DNA of 8,849 nt from UBA1450 sp964452355 (GTDB taxonomy: Bacteria > Patescibacteriota > Microgenomatia > UBA1406 > GWC2-37-13). The stretch lies in the NCBI GenBank assembly GCA_964452355.1, contig CAYVKV010000020.1, positions 1 to 8,849 of the forward strand, written 5' to 3'. The translations under genes were made by a program, and so were the position numbers. The notes under the pieces were generated by a model. That model searched no databases, was not told the DNA's origin, and worked only from the letters and a program-made list of their open reading frames with translations. Position 1 is the first letter of the stretch. Each line of letters opens with the position of its first letter. This document shows, piece by piece, positions 1-5,983 of this stretch.

Positions 1-35
1 TTCATACCGTTTCCTATCTGAAAAGTGTATACCAT
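1..35 (-). CDS. Probable 5' end of an unidentified gene, truncated by the window edge
   Basis: On the minus strand an ATG at 35-33 opens a frame that stays open to the window edge (reads MVYTFQIGNGM). It is preceded by GGGAGG (positions 48-43), seven bases before the ATG, which is an almost ideal Shine-Dalgarno sequence at ideal spacing. No other gene in the window has such a site. Eleven codons are too few to identify a product. The gene would be divergent from obg, sharing a short intergenic region of about 73 bp. The call rests on the ribosome binding site alone; the alternative is a chance match in an intergenic region. Confidence 0.42.
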   Translation of the reverse strand, partial: MVYTFQIGNGM

Positions 36-87
36 GTGCTGACCTCCCTACACTTCACCTTCTTGTATTCGTACTATTGGATCAATG

Positions 88-108
88 AGAAGTGTATAAT
101 GTACTTCT
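88..108 (+). promoter_or_regulatory. obg promoter (-10 TATAAT) within a small inverted repeat
   Basis: A consensus -10 box, TATAAT, lies at 95-100 and ends eight bases before the obg ATG. No good -35 box is seen at 16-18 bp spacing. Transcription would start at or next to the A of the ATG, giving a leaderless message. The -10 box lies inside the dyad AGAAGT (88-93) / ACTTCT (103-108), which could be a repressor site or chance. No Shine-Dalgarno sequence is present. Confidence 0.65.
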
Positions 109-1050
109 ATGTTTGTTGATGAAGTAACCATAACAATCCAAGGAGGGAATGGCGGTGACGGATCAGTCTCCTTTTACCCGATGAAAAAGGGTCCGTGTGG
201 TGGACTGGGTGGTGACGGCGGAAATGTCTTTATCAAAGGCAATGATCAGATGGCGGATCTTCATCAGTATATGGGTGAGCGGTTGCTCAAGCCGGAAGAT
301 GGCGGAAAGGGTGAAAATTTCAATTGTCAAGGCCACGATAGTGAAGATCTCTTGATACCGGTCCCGATTGGTACCCAGGTCACCAATACCAAAACAGGTG
401 CTATGATAGAAATATCAGACACAACCACACTCCACATTCTTGCGGAGGGTGGCAAAGGTGGTCGCGGAAATGCATCATTTGTAAGCTCTACCAATCAAGT
501 TCCGCGCGAATATGAACCGGGTGGAAAAACAAAGAAAATTAAATATCGACTCGTCCTTAAGCTTATTGCAGACTTTGGACTTATCGGGATTCCAAGTGCG
601 GGGAAAAGTACGCTCCTCAATGAACTGACCAATGCACAAGTAAAAACCGCCATGTACGCGTTCACGACTCTTGAACCAAATCTTGGCGTTTGTGGAAAAA
701 AGGTTATTGCAGATATACCGGGACTTATTGAAGGCGCATCGAGGGGTAAGGGATTGGGATTTAAATTTTTGAAACATATAGAAAAAGTACCGTTTCTCCT
801 TCACTGTATTGCATGTGACTCGCAAGATGTGGTCCGGGAATATGAAACAATCATGAAAGAGCTTGCCGCATACAATCCGGAACTTGCGGAGAAAGAACAA
901 GTGATACTTCTGACAAAAACCGATCTCGTTGATGAGGATGAAGTGAAAGGCCTTCAAAAACTTCTTAAGCAATTCGGAAAAGAGATTCTACCGCTCTCAA
1001 TCTACAATCCCGATCAGATGGAAAACCTCAAAAATCTTATTCAAGGGTAG
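109..1050 (+). CDS. obg: Obg/CgtA family GTPase
   Basis: Obg is a ribosome-associated GTPase involved in late 50S subunit assembly and stress control. The glycine-rich Obg fold is evident at about residues 1-157 (repeated GG/GGDGG segments at 12-17, 31-38, 114-120). The GTPase domain follows: P-loop GIPSAGKST (160-168), switch I FTTLEPNLG (185-193), G3 DIPG (202-205) and G4 TKTD (269-272). G4 has Thr where Obg proteins usually have Asn, and the G5 position reads LSIYN rather than the usual SA. At 313 residues it lacks the variable C-terminal extension found in many Obg proteins. The ATG start follows a -10 box by eight bases with no Shine-Dalgarno sequence, suggesting leaderless translation. 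Its 3' end overlaps the convergent dus gene by 14 bp. The family call is secure. Confidence 0.96.
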   Translation: MFVDEVTITIQGGNGGDGSVSFYPMKKGPCGGLGGDGGNVFIKGNDQMADLHQYMGERLLKPEDGGKGENFNCQGHDSEDLLIPVPIGTQVTNTKTGAMIEISDTTTLHILAEGGKGGRGNASFVSSTNQVPREYEPGGKTKKIKYRLVLKLIADFGLIGIPSAGKSTLLNELTNAQVKTAMYAFTTLEPNLGVCGKKVIADIPGLIEGASRGKGLGFKFLKHIEKVPFLLHCIACDSQDVVREYETIMKELAAYNPELAEKEQVILLTKTDLVDEDEVKGLQKLLKQFGKEILPLSIYNPDQMENLKNLIQG

Positions 1051-2065
1051 AAATGACCGAGTGAAGAATTTCTTCAACGTCAGCCGAAGACGTCACCCGC
1101 ATCAGTTTATCTCTCACCTGTGCTGAGTTTCGAAAGCTCTTACAGTACCACGCAAGGTGTTTTCGCAAACTCAAAAAATGTCCTTCGGGAGTAAGTCTCT
1201 CAAACGCTTTGCAGTGTTCAAGTGCCGTTTCAAGTTTTACTTTATTTGCTACCTCTTCCCCCGTAAATATCCATGGATTCCCAAATGAGGCTCTTCCAAT
1301 GAGTACCCCATCAAGGTCATACTTTTGAATCTTATCGAGCCCGTCTTGCCGCGAGTGTACATCACCATTGCCAAGAATCAGCGTATCTGAACTTTTTGCA
1401 ATTTCCGCGGCTTTTGCTATTTCGTCCCAGTTTGCGTTTCCCGTATACATTTGCTTGAGGGTTCTTCCATGCACGGTAATTGCCGCAGGTTGCACTTCAA
1501 GAAGGTACGGAATCCATTCCGAGGTGGTGATTTCATCAAAGCCAATGCGTGTCTTGACAGATACGGGAAGAAGGGAGCGCTCATTATCTTTTGGCTTATG
1601 ACTGCTCACCCATTTGCGGATTGAGCCACGAAGAGCGATATCATCAAGCGTTATTCCATTAGACCAATCTTGAGCGGCTTTTTGCACGGTTCTCACTATT
1701 TCTTGCGCAAGTTTTGGTGTGCGGATGAGGCCGGCACCTGCACCTCGTTTTGAGATGGATGGATCCGGGCATCCCATATTGATATCAATGCCGGAAAAGC
1801 CAAGTTCGGCGACAATGAGGGCAACCGTATAAAAGTGATGGGGCTCGGTACCATAGATCTGTCCAATAATCGGGGTTTTGGTTTCGTGGGTGATAAATGA
1901 GTTCAACAATCGAACAGCGCCATTCCCTACTCCTTCAACCGAAACAAACTCGGTAAAGAGTACATCAGGTTTACCATGGAGATCGGTAATATATCGAAAG
2001 GCAGCATCGGTGACGCCATCCATGGGAGCCTGACCTATGATGGGGAGTTTTTTCCAAGGATGCAT
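1037..2065 (-). CDS. dusB: tRNA-dihydrouridine synthase (DusB-like)
   Basis: This is an FMN-dependent TIM-barrel enzyme that reduces uridines in the tRNA D-loop using NAD(P)H. Visible motifs are APMDGVTD (13-20), NMGCP with the probable catalytic Cys99, the KTRIGFD strand (171-177), VHGRT (198-202), GNGDV (232-236) and GRASFGNPWIF (257-267), the last two in the FMN phosphate-binding region. Residues of about 133-166, between the catalytic-loop helix and the KTRIG strand, form an insertion beyond what I expect for typical DusB. The ATG is four bases after the stop of the upstream membrane-protein gene, so the two could be co-transcribed, but a -10-like box ending eight bases before the ATG suggests an additional leaderless promoter. 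The assignment to DusB rather than another Dus subfamily is less certain than the enzyme class. Confidence 0.93.
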   Translation of the reverse strand: MHPWKKLPIIGQAPMDGVTDAAFRYITDLHGKPDVLFTEFVSVEGVGNGAVRLLNSFITHETKTPIIGQIYGTEPHHFYTVALIVAELGFSGIDINMGCPDPSISKRGAGAGLIRTPKLAQEIVRTVQKAAQDWSNGITLDDIALRGSIRKWVSSHKPKDNERSLLPVSVKTRIGFDEITTSEWIPYLLEVQPAAITVHGRTLKQMYTGNANWDEIAKAAEIAKSSDTLILGNGDVHSRQDGLDKIQKYDLDGVLIGRASFGNPWIFTGEEVANKVKLETALEHCKAFERLTPEGHFLSLRKHLAWYCKSFRNSAQVRDKLMRVTSSADVEEILHSVISTLE

Positions 2066-2069
2066 AGGT

Positions 2070-3695
2070 TTATATAATATCTTCCTTTTTCAGGCGGACA
2101 AACGAAATCCATTCTTCGATCACCTCAATAATGAGCTTAAACGGTGCCTCGATGATAAAATCAAAGATCACAATAAAGAAGTTTATTTTTGAAACGCCCT
2201 CACTAAAGAGTTTTCCCAAGGAAAGAATGGGCATAAAGAAAAAATCAAATAGGGGAGAAAAGAAACTTCCTTTTTCGGTCAATCGATACATATTGGCAAG
2301 CTGTTTGATGCGATACGCAAAGAATGCAACCACACTGATAAAGAATATGAACAGCGCTTCACTGAGTATATTGAAATCCATCATCTTAAGACCAAGATGA
2401 ATCAAATACAAGGTAACGATAAACGTTGACAGATAAAGAAAGCTAAAACCCAATGCCAAGACCGGCCGCCTACTTTTTACCTTTTTCGTAATGAATGCAA
2501 TCGATTTTTCAAAGGTAGAGTCTTTGTCAATAATATCCACGATCCGAAGAAACAGTCGCTTGGTATTATCTTCACCGGGAACCGATACCGAAAGAATGAT
2601 AAACAGCATAAAAACAGGTGGGGCAATACTATTTATTCCAATTGCCCAATAATTGACCTCATTATAGAGATATTGTGAAACCGGAACTTCAAGAATGAGG
2701 GCAAACAGCATTTTTGTTACGAAAATATACACGAGACTTCGAAAGGCAAGTATATTGAGCCGAGATCGAACCGTTGCATATTTTTCACGGGCAATCTTTT
2801 CCACATAGGTCCACAGCACACTTTTATTTACCAGTATTTCATCAATCTTTTCTTTATTCTCTCGAAACAACGAAAAGATGATAAGGAATGGGGGAAGTTG
2901 TTTTCGAGTAAAGCGCACCAGTTTTTCGACCGTAGGATTTTTGATCAGATTATCAATTTTATGAAAAATATCCGACAGTTTTGGGATAAGCGAACTGATT
3001 TCATCGTTTGTATAGTGTGCGAGCGGTTTGTAAAAAAGGCAAAACAAGTGATATCTTTGATACGCTTGGTCACTCTTTCGATAAGCTTTTTCGATTGCAA
3101 TAAATAAATAGGTGTCTTTTTGTTCTGTTTGGACGTCCTCAATTTTAACCTTATCCTTGAGTGTTTGAAAAATATAATAGCCAAAATCAGCCTCCTGTTG
3201 TGATATGGCCGGACTTAAATGTTCCTCTATTTCTGCGGTCACGAGCTGCAGTAAAAACTCCGCAAGAAAAGCCTTCGTTTTATATATTCTTCCGGTCAGA
3301 AGCTGTTTTCGGATGTCAATATATCGGTCAAGAATATGCTGAATTTCCTGTATATCTATTTGGCCAAGCGATCCATTTGGAAAGTAACGCGCCCACATCA
3401 GTTCTCGAAGGATATTTTCTGCTTCACCTTTCGCTTCAGAATTAAGGGAAAGTCTTCGTTTAAGAATTCGTTCGATTGCGGCACGTCTAATGAGGTGATC
3501 TTCACGGTATTCGATTGCATTCCGTACTTTTTCGTAAACCAACGCAAGAAATGATACGGTTTGGGAGACAGAAAGCTTTGTGTATTCATCAGTCGGTGGT
3601 TTTTGTTTTATTGCATGAAAAGCACCCAGTAAATTGTTTGTGACGGGAGAGAGCGATATGATTGTCGGGGCATTTTTCGCAATTTCTTCTGACAT
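2070..3695 (-). CDS. Large membrane protein of unknown function
   Basis: I do not recognise a named family. The protein (541 residues from the ATG at 3695) has about 315 N-terminal residues that look soluble and helical, rich in charged residues, with a basic segment RRAAIERILKRR at about 70-81. A membrane region follows with hydrophobic segments at about 316-337, 353-373, 412-434 and 446-462, and two further hydrophobic or amphipathic stretches at about 478-494 and 504-519, then a charged tail. There is no signal peptide and no catalytic motif that I can see. A TTG at 3710 would add five residues, but the ATG is preferred because TTG is a rare start and no ribosome binding site favours it. 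An extended -10 promoter lies just upstream inside an inverted repeat. The gene sits between pmm and dusB, which does not reveal a role. Confidence 0.85.
   Translation of the reverse strand: MSEEIAKNAPTIISLSPVTNNLLGAFHAIKQKPPTDEYTKLSVSQTVSFLALVYEKVRNAIEYREDHLIRRAAIERILKRRLSLNSEAKGEAENILRELMWARYFPNGSLGQIDIQEIQHILDRYIDIRKQLLTGRIYKTKAFLAEFLLQLVTAEIEEHLSPAISQQEADFGYYIFQTLKDKVKIEDVQTEQKDTYLFIAIEKAYRKSDQAYQRYHLFCLFYKPLAHYTNDEISSLIPKLSDIFHKIDNLIKNPTVEKLVRFTRKQLPPFLIIFSLFRENKEKIDEILVNKSVLWTYVEKIAREKYATVRSRLNILAFRSLVYIFVTKMLFALILEVPVSQYLYNEVNYWAIGINSIAPPVFMLFIILSVSVPGEDNTKRLFLRIVDIIDKDSTFEKSIAFITKKVKSRRPVLALGFSFLYLSTFIVTLYLIHLGLKMMDFNILSEALFIFFISVVAFFAYRIKQLANMYRLTEKGSFFSPLFDFFFMPILSLGKLFSEGVSKINFFIVIFDFIIEAPFKLIIEVIEEWISFVRLKKEDII
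2074..2101 (-). promoter_or_regulatory. Candidate internal promoter for dusB
   Basis: On the minus strand a TATTAT box (2079-2074) ends eight bases before the dusB ATG, with TTGTCC (2101-2096) 16 bp upstream as a -35 candidate. Both lie inside the last codons of the membrane-protein gene. The spacing matches the leaderless pattern of obg, holA, pfkB-like and ruvC. The region is AT-rich, so chance is possible. Confidence 0.4.
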
Positions 3696-3713
3696 GTTAG
3701 TTTGATGCAATAT

Positions 3714-3750
3714 GCAGTACCGGTGTAATCACTTATTATACCAGTACTGC
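3714..3750 (-). promoter_or_regulatory. Promoter of the membrane-protein gene spanned by an 11-bp inverted repeat
   Basis: Read on the minus strand, GCAGTACTGGT (3750-3740) and ACCGGTACTGC (3724-3714) form an 11-bp inverted repeat with one mismatch (a T-G wobble in RNA) around a 15-base spacer. An extended -10 box, TGG followed by TATAAT (3740-3735), starts at the inner edge of the first arm. Transcription would start near 3728, leaving a leader of about 33 nt before the ATG at 3695. No poly-T tract follows either arm, so an intrinsic terminator for pmm is unlikely. An operator is the better guess. The -10 box itself is convincing. Confidence 0.6.
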
Positions 3751-3757
3751 TCACGCG

Positions 3758-5161
3758 TTACTCATGGAGTTTTGCACCATGCTTCATCAGCATTTCTTTG
3801 ATTTGGTCAGCCTTTTTAGTCACCAGTTCTTGAGAAGTTCCTTCGACATTAAGTCTGATCAATGGTTCGGTATTTGAGGTTCTCACGCTAAATCTCCACT
3901 CAGGATACGATATGGCGATACCATCTAACTTTGAAAGTTCACCATCCGAAAACGTTTGTTCAAGTTCAGCAATAATCACCGATGTACTGACCGATTCGGG
4001 AAGCAGGAAATTGAATTCACCTGACTCAACAGAGGTGCTGATCTCTTCAAGTATTTTGGAAAATGGCTTATTTTCACGAGCAACCACTCGTAAGACGTAC
4101 AAAACAACGCGCATGGTACTTTCACAGCCACCCATTGATTTGAAGTAATAATGACCGGAAGATTCACCGGCAAACAACGCATTTTCATTATTCACTTGTT
4201 CCGTGATCAATGCATGCCCAATTTTGGTAAAACCAACTTCTCCTCCCATTTTTTTGACCATGTCCTCAACGTTTTTGATATAGCGGATGTCAACAAGAAT
4301 TCGTGCTCCCGGGTTTTCTTTGAGCATTTCTCCTGCAATCAGGGTAGTGATAAGGGTCGCCGGTACGATCTCTCCTCGTTCATCAATAAACATTGCGCGG
4401 TCCGCATCACCATCGATTGCGATCCCCATATGCGCATGTGTTTCTTTTACCTTATCTTGCAGTCCGCGAAGTGTCTTGTGCTGGAGCGGATCTGCCTGAT
4501 GAACGGGGAATGTGCCATCAAGCTCAAAATTCATCGGAATTAGGGTTGCATCAATTCGTTCAAAGAGGTCAGTGATCGGAAGAATTCCCATTGCATTTGC
4601 AGGGTCTACGACAACGGTAAGTTTTTCAATATTCCCCGTTGGAACGGCAACCAATGCTTGATCAATCTCTTCTTTAAGCATTCCTTCCTGTTTGGTTATC
4701 GATCCCCCATCAATATAGTCAGCATAGATCTTATTCTCAACAATCGAAATGATCGTGTTCATGCCTGCATTTTTCCCCACTTTGATGATCGAATCCCCAT
4801 TCCTGATCACTATTTTTATCCCGTTGTATTCCTTTGGATTATGAGAAGCGCTAATTTGGATACCTGCATCATACTTGTCATTTTTGACGGTGAAATACAT
4901 GGTAGGGGTTGCAATAAGACCGATATCTATAACCTGAGCACCACATTTTTGGAGAGTTGCTGCTGCAATCTTGTGAAGTGCTGGAGATGAAAGCCGCATA
5001 TCATGCCCCAGAACGATTGATATGTCGGTTTTCTTAAGCTTGCGACTCATGAAGGTAAAGATGGCACGAGTGATGTCTTCCATCACATTTTCATTGAGTT
5101 GATCAGGATAAATACCGCGAATGTCATATGTTTTAAAAATTGAAGTATCGATGTCTGTCAT
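3758..5161 (-). CDS. Phosphomannomutase/phosphoglucomutase
   Basis: The enzyme belongs to the alpha-D-phosphohexomutase superfamily and interconverts hexose 1- and 6-phosphates, feeding nucleotide-sugar and glycan synthesis or sugar breakdown in the cytoplasm. All four hallmark motifs are present: the phosphoserine loop ISASHNP with probable Ser106 (103-109), the Mg-binding loop DGDADR (250-255), the sugar-binding loop GESSGH (332-337) and the C-terminal phosphate-binding loop RTSNTEP (427-433). The N-terminal FKTYDIRGIYP (9-19) is also typical. The 467-residue length is normal for bacterial PMM/PGM enzymes. Mannose versus glucose specificity, or the related phosphoglucosamine mutase, cannot be settled by eye, though the motifs fit PMM/PGM better. 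The ATG follows its own -35/-10 promoter, which overlaps the end of holA. No Shine-Dalgarno sequence is visible. Confidence 0.95.
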   Translation of the reverse strand: MTDIDTSIFKTYDIRGIYPDQLNENVMEDITRAIFTFMSRKLKKTDISIVLGHDMRLSSPALHKIAAATLQKCGAQVIDIGLIATPTMYFTVKNDKYDAGIQISASHNPKEYNGIKIVIRNGDSIIKVGKNAGMNTIISIVENKIYADYIDGGSITKQEGMLKEEIDQALVAVPTGNIEKLTVVVDPANAMGILPITDLFERIDATLIPMNFELDGTFPVHQADPLQHKTLRGLQDKVKETHAHMGIAIDGDADRAMFIDERGEIVPATLITTLIAGEMLKENPGARILVDIRYIKNVEDMVKKMGGEVGFTKIGHALITEQVNNENALFAGESSGHYYFKSMGGCESTMRVVLYVLRVVARENKPFSKILEEISTSVESGEFNFLLPESVSTSVIIAELEQTFSDGELSKLDGIAISYPEWRFSVRTSNTEPLIRLNVEGTSQELVTKKADQIKEMLMKHGAKLHE

Positions 5162-5177
5162 ATCCGTATGTAAAATG

Positions 5178-5206
5178 ATAATGGATGATCGTTTATGCTA
5201 TTTCAA
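5178..5206 (-). promoter_or_regulatory. pmm/pgm promoter overlapping the holA stop codon
   Basis: On the minus strand TTGAAA (5206-5201, five of six matches to the -35 consensus) is separated by exactly 17 bp from CATTAT (5183-5178, four of six to -10). The -35 box is the last two sense codons of holA, directly before its TAG stop. The predicted leader is only about 10 nt, again without a Shine-Dalgarno sequence. Confidence 0.5.
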
Positions 5207-5896
5207 ATAATAACACACCAGAAGCTCTATAGATTCCTTATGATCATACGTTGTTTGATTCGTTTTTATAGATACATCTATTCCTGCAAGTTTTTCATAA
5301 AAATTCAATAGTGTTTTTGTATCCCACCGATCAGCTTGAAACGAAAGTTTTTGAGCTTGCCATGAAGGAATTGACGATTCAAGCGTGTTATTTTTCGCTT
5401 GAATAAGCTTTCGAACATGTTTCCACAAAAGGGCATAAATAAAGGTGATGTCCTGTGTTTTTGAGACAATTGCAAGGGTGTCAATAAAAATCTTCAGATT
5501 TCCGGGAGTACAAACATCAAGAAGTTGAAAGACATTTTTTCCCGGTTTGTATTCGTCAAAGACCGTTGCAATACGCTTGAGTCCTGAAAGCTCGTATGCG
5601 GATTTCCCGTTTTCCCAATCAATGACGTGAATTCCCTTTTCACTGGCAATCTGTTGAACCGTTTCTTTAAACGGTGTTTTCTCTCGACCTTTATATTTTT
5701 GTGAGATTCCCTCAACAAAATACACCGATTGTTTGCCAAACAAGTCTCGCACTCCCGAACTGTCTTTGAGAATCTCTTCCAGATTGGAAACGGTTGTATC
5801 GGTAATCGCATACCCCTTTTCACCAAAGGTTTTTTTGAGTGATTGAAGTTTTGATCGTGAAGTGATGGAATCCTCTCCCGCAATGACCGTCAGCAT
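5198..5896 (-). CDS. holA: DNA polymerase III delta subunit, short form
   Basis: HolA delta opens the sliding clamp as part of the clamp-loader complex during replication. Evidence is the N-terminal start pattern MLTVIAGEDS, resembling the first strand of delta where many family members have a G-x-D motif, and a C-terminal stretch typical of delta domain III: LLWKHVRKLIQ (about 163-173), a WQAQKL/FQADRW segment (184-196) and LLNFYEKLAGIDVSIKT (201-217), corresponding to the leucine-rich helices ending in a D-x-x-x-K pattern. The protein has 232 residues, well short of the roughly 340 usual for delta. The frame extends upstream to a TTG at 5917, but the ATG at 5896 is chosen because a -10 box ends six bases before it and would lie inside the longer reading. 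It is divergent from the PfkB-type kinase gene. Confidence 0.78.
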   Translation of the reverse strand: MLTVIAGEDSITSRSKLQSLKKTFGEKGYAITDTTVSNLEEILKDSSGVRDLFGKQSVYFVEGISQKYKGREKTPFKETVQQIASEKGIHVIDWENGKSAYELSGLKRIATVFDEYKPGKNVFQLLDVCTPGNLKIFIDTLAIVSKTQDITFIYALLWKHVRKLIQAKNNTLESSIPSWQAQKLSFQADRWDTKTLLNFYEKLAGIDVSIKTNQTTYDHKESIELLVCYYLK

Positions 5897-5902
5897 GACA
5901 TT

Positions 5903-5911
5903 ATTGTAGCA
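5903..5911 (-). promoter_or_regulatory. holA promoter, extended -10
   Basis: TGC followed by TACAAT (minus strand, 5911-5903) is an extended -10 element ending six bases before the holA ATG at 5896. No convincing -35 box is seen, which extended -10 promoters can tolerate. It predicts a leaderless transcript and fixes the start codon. Confidence 0.6.
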
Positions 5912-5971
5912 CAACAACGTGAGTTCAATCGAGGATCAAAAAACAATCTATTCAATCATTTCATTTTCCTT

Positions 5972-5977
5972 TATACT
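5972..5977 (+). promoter_or_regulatory. -10 box of the PfkB-type kinase gene
   Basis: TATACT (five of six to consensus) ends six bases before the ATG at 5984, with no Shine-Dalgarno sequence, so the message is probably leaderless. The -35 candidate, TATTCA at 5949-5954 with 17-bp spacing, is weak. The 87-bp region 5897-5983 thus carries back-to-back promoters for holA and this gene. Confidence 0.55.
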
Positions 5978-5983
5978 AAATTT

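Noticed and set aside
475..972. 165-codon open frame on the minus strand opposite obg
   Set aside because: It lies entirely within the well-supported obg gene, its product is low-complexity and Phe/Cys-rich with no motif, and no start signal precedes it.
3696..3710. TTG start extending the membrane protein by five residues
   Set aside because: ATG at 3695 is a better start codon and nothing near the TTG resembles a ribosome binding site or a -10 box at leaderless spacing.
3714..3750. Intrinsic terminator for the phosphohexomutase gene
   Set aside because: The hairpin is strong, but no T-rich tract follows on the minus strand and the loop is 15 bases, so a terminator reading is weaker than a promoter operator.
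4151..4543. 130-codon and nested open frames on the plus strand inside the phosphohexomutase gene
   Set aside because: They are antisense to a gene with all catalytic motifs; their translations show no family features.
5897..5917. TTG start extending HolA by seven residues
   Set aside because: The extra codons contain the extended -10 box (TGC-TACAAT), and the shorter protein starts with the typical delta N-terminal strand.
5924..5957. Direct repeat TTCAATC at 5924-5930 and 5951-5957 between holA and the kinase gene
   Set aside because: Seven bases in an AT-rich region with two copies only; easily chance.
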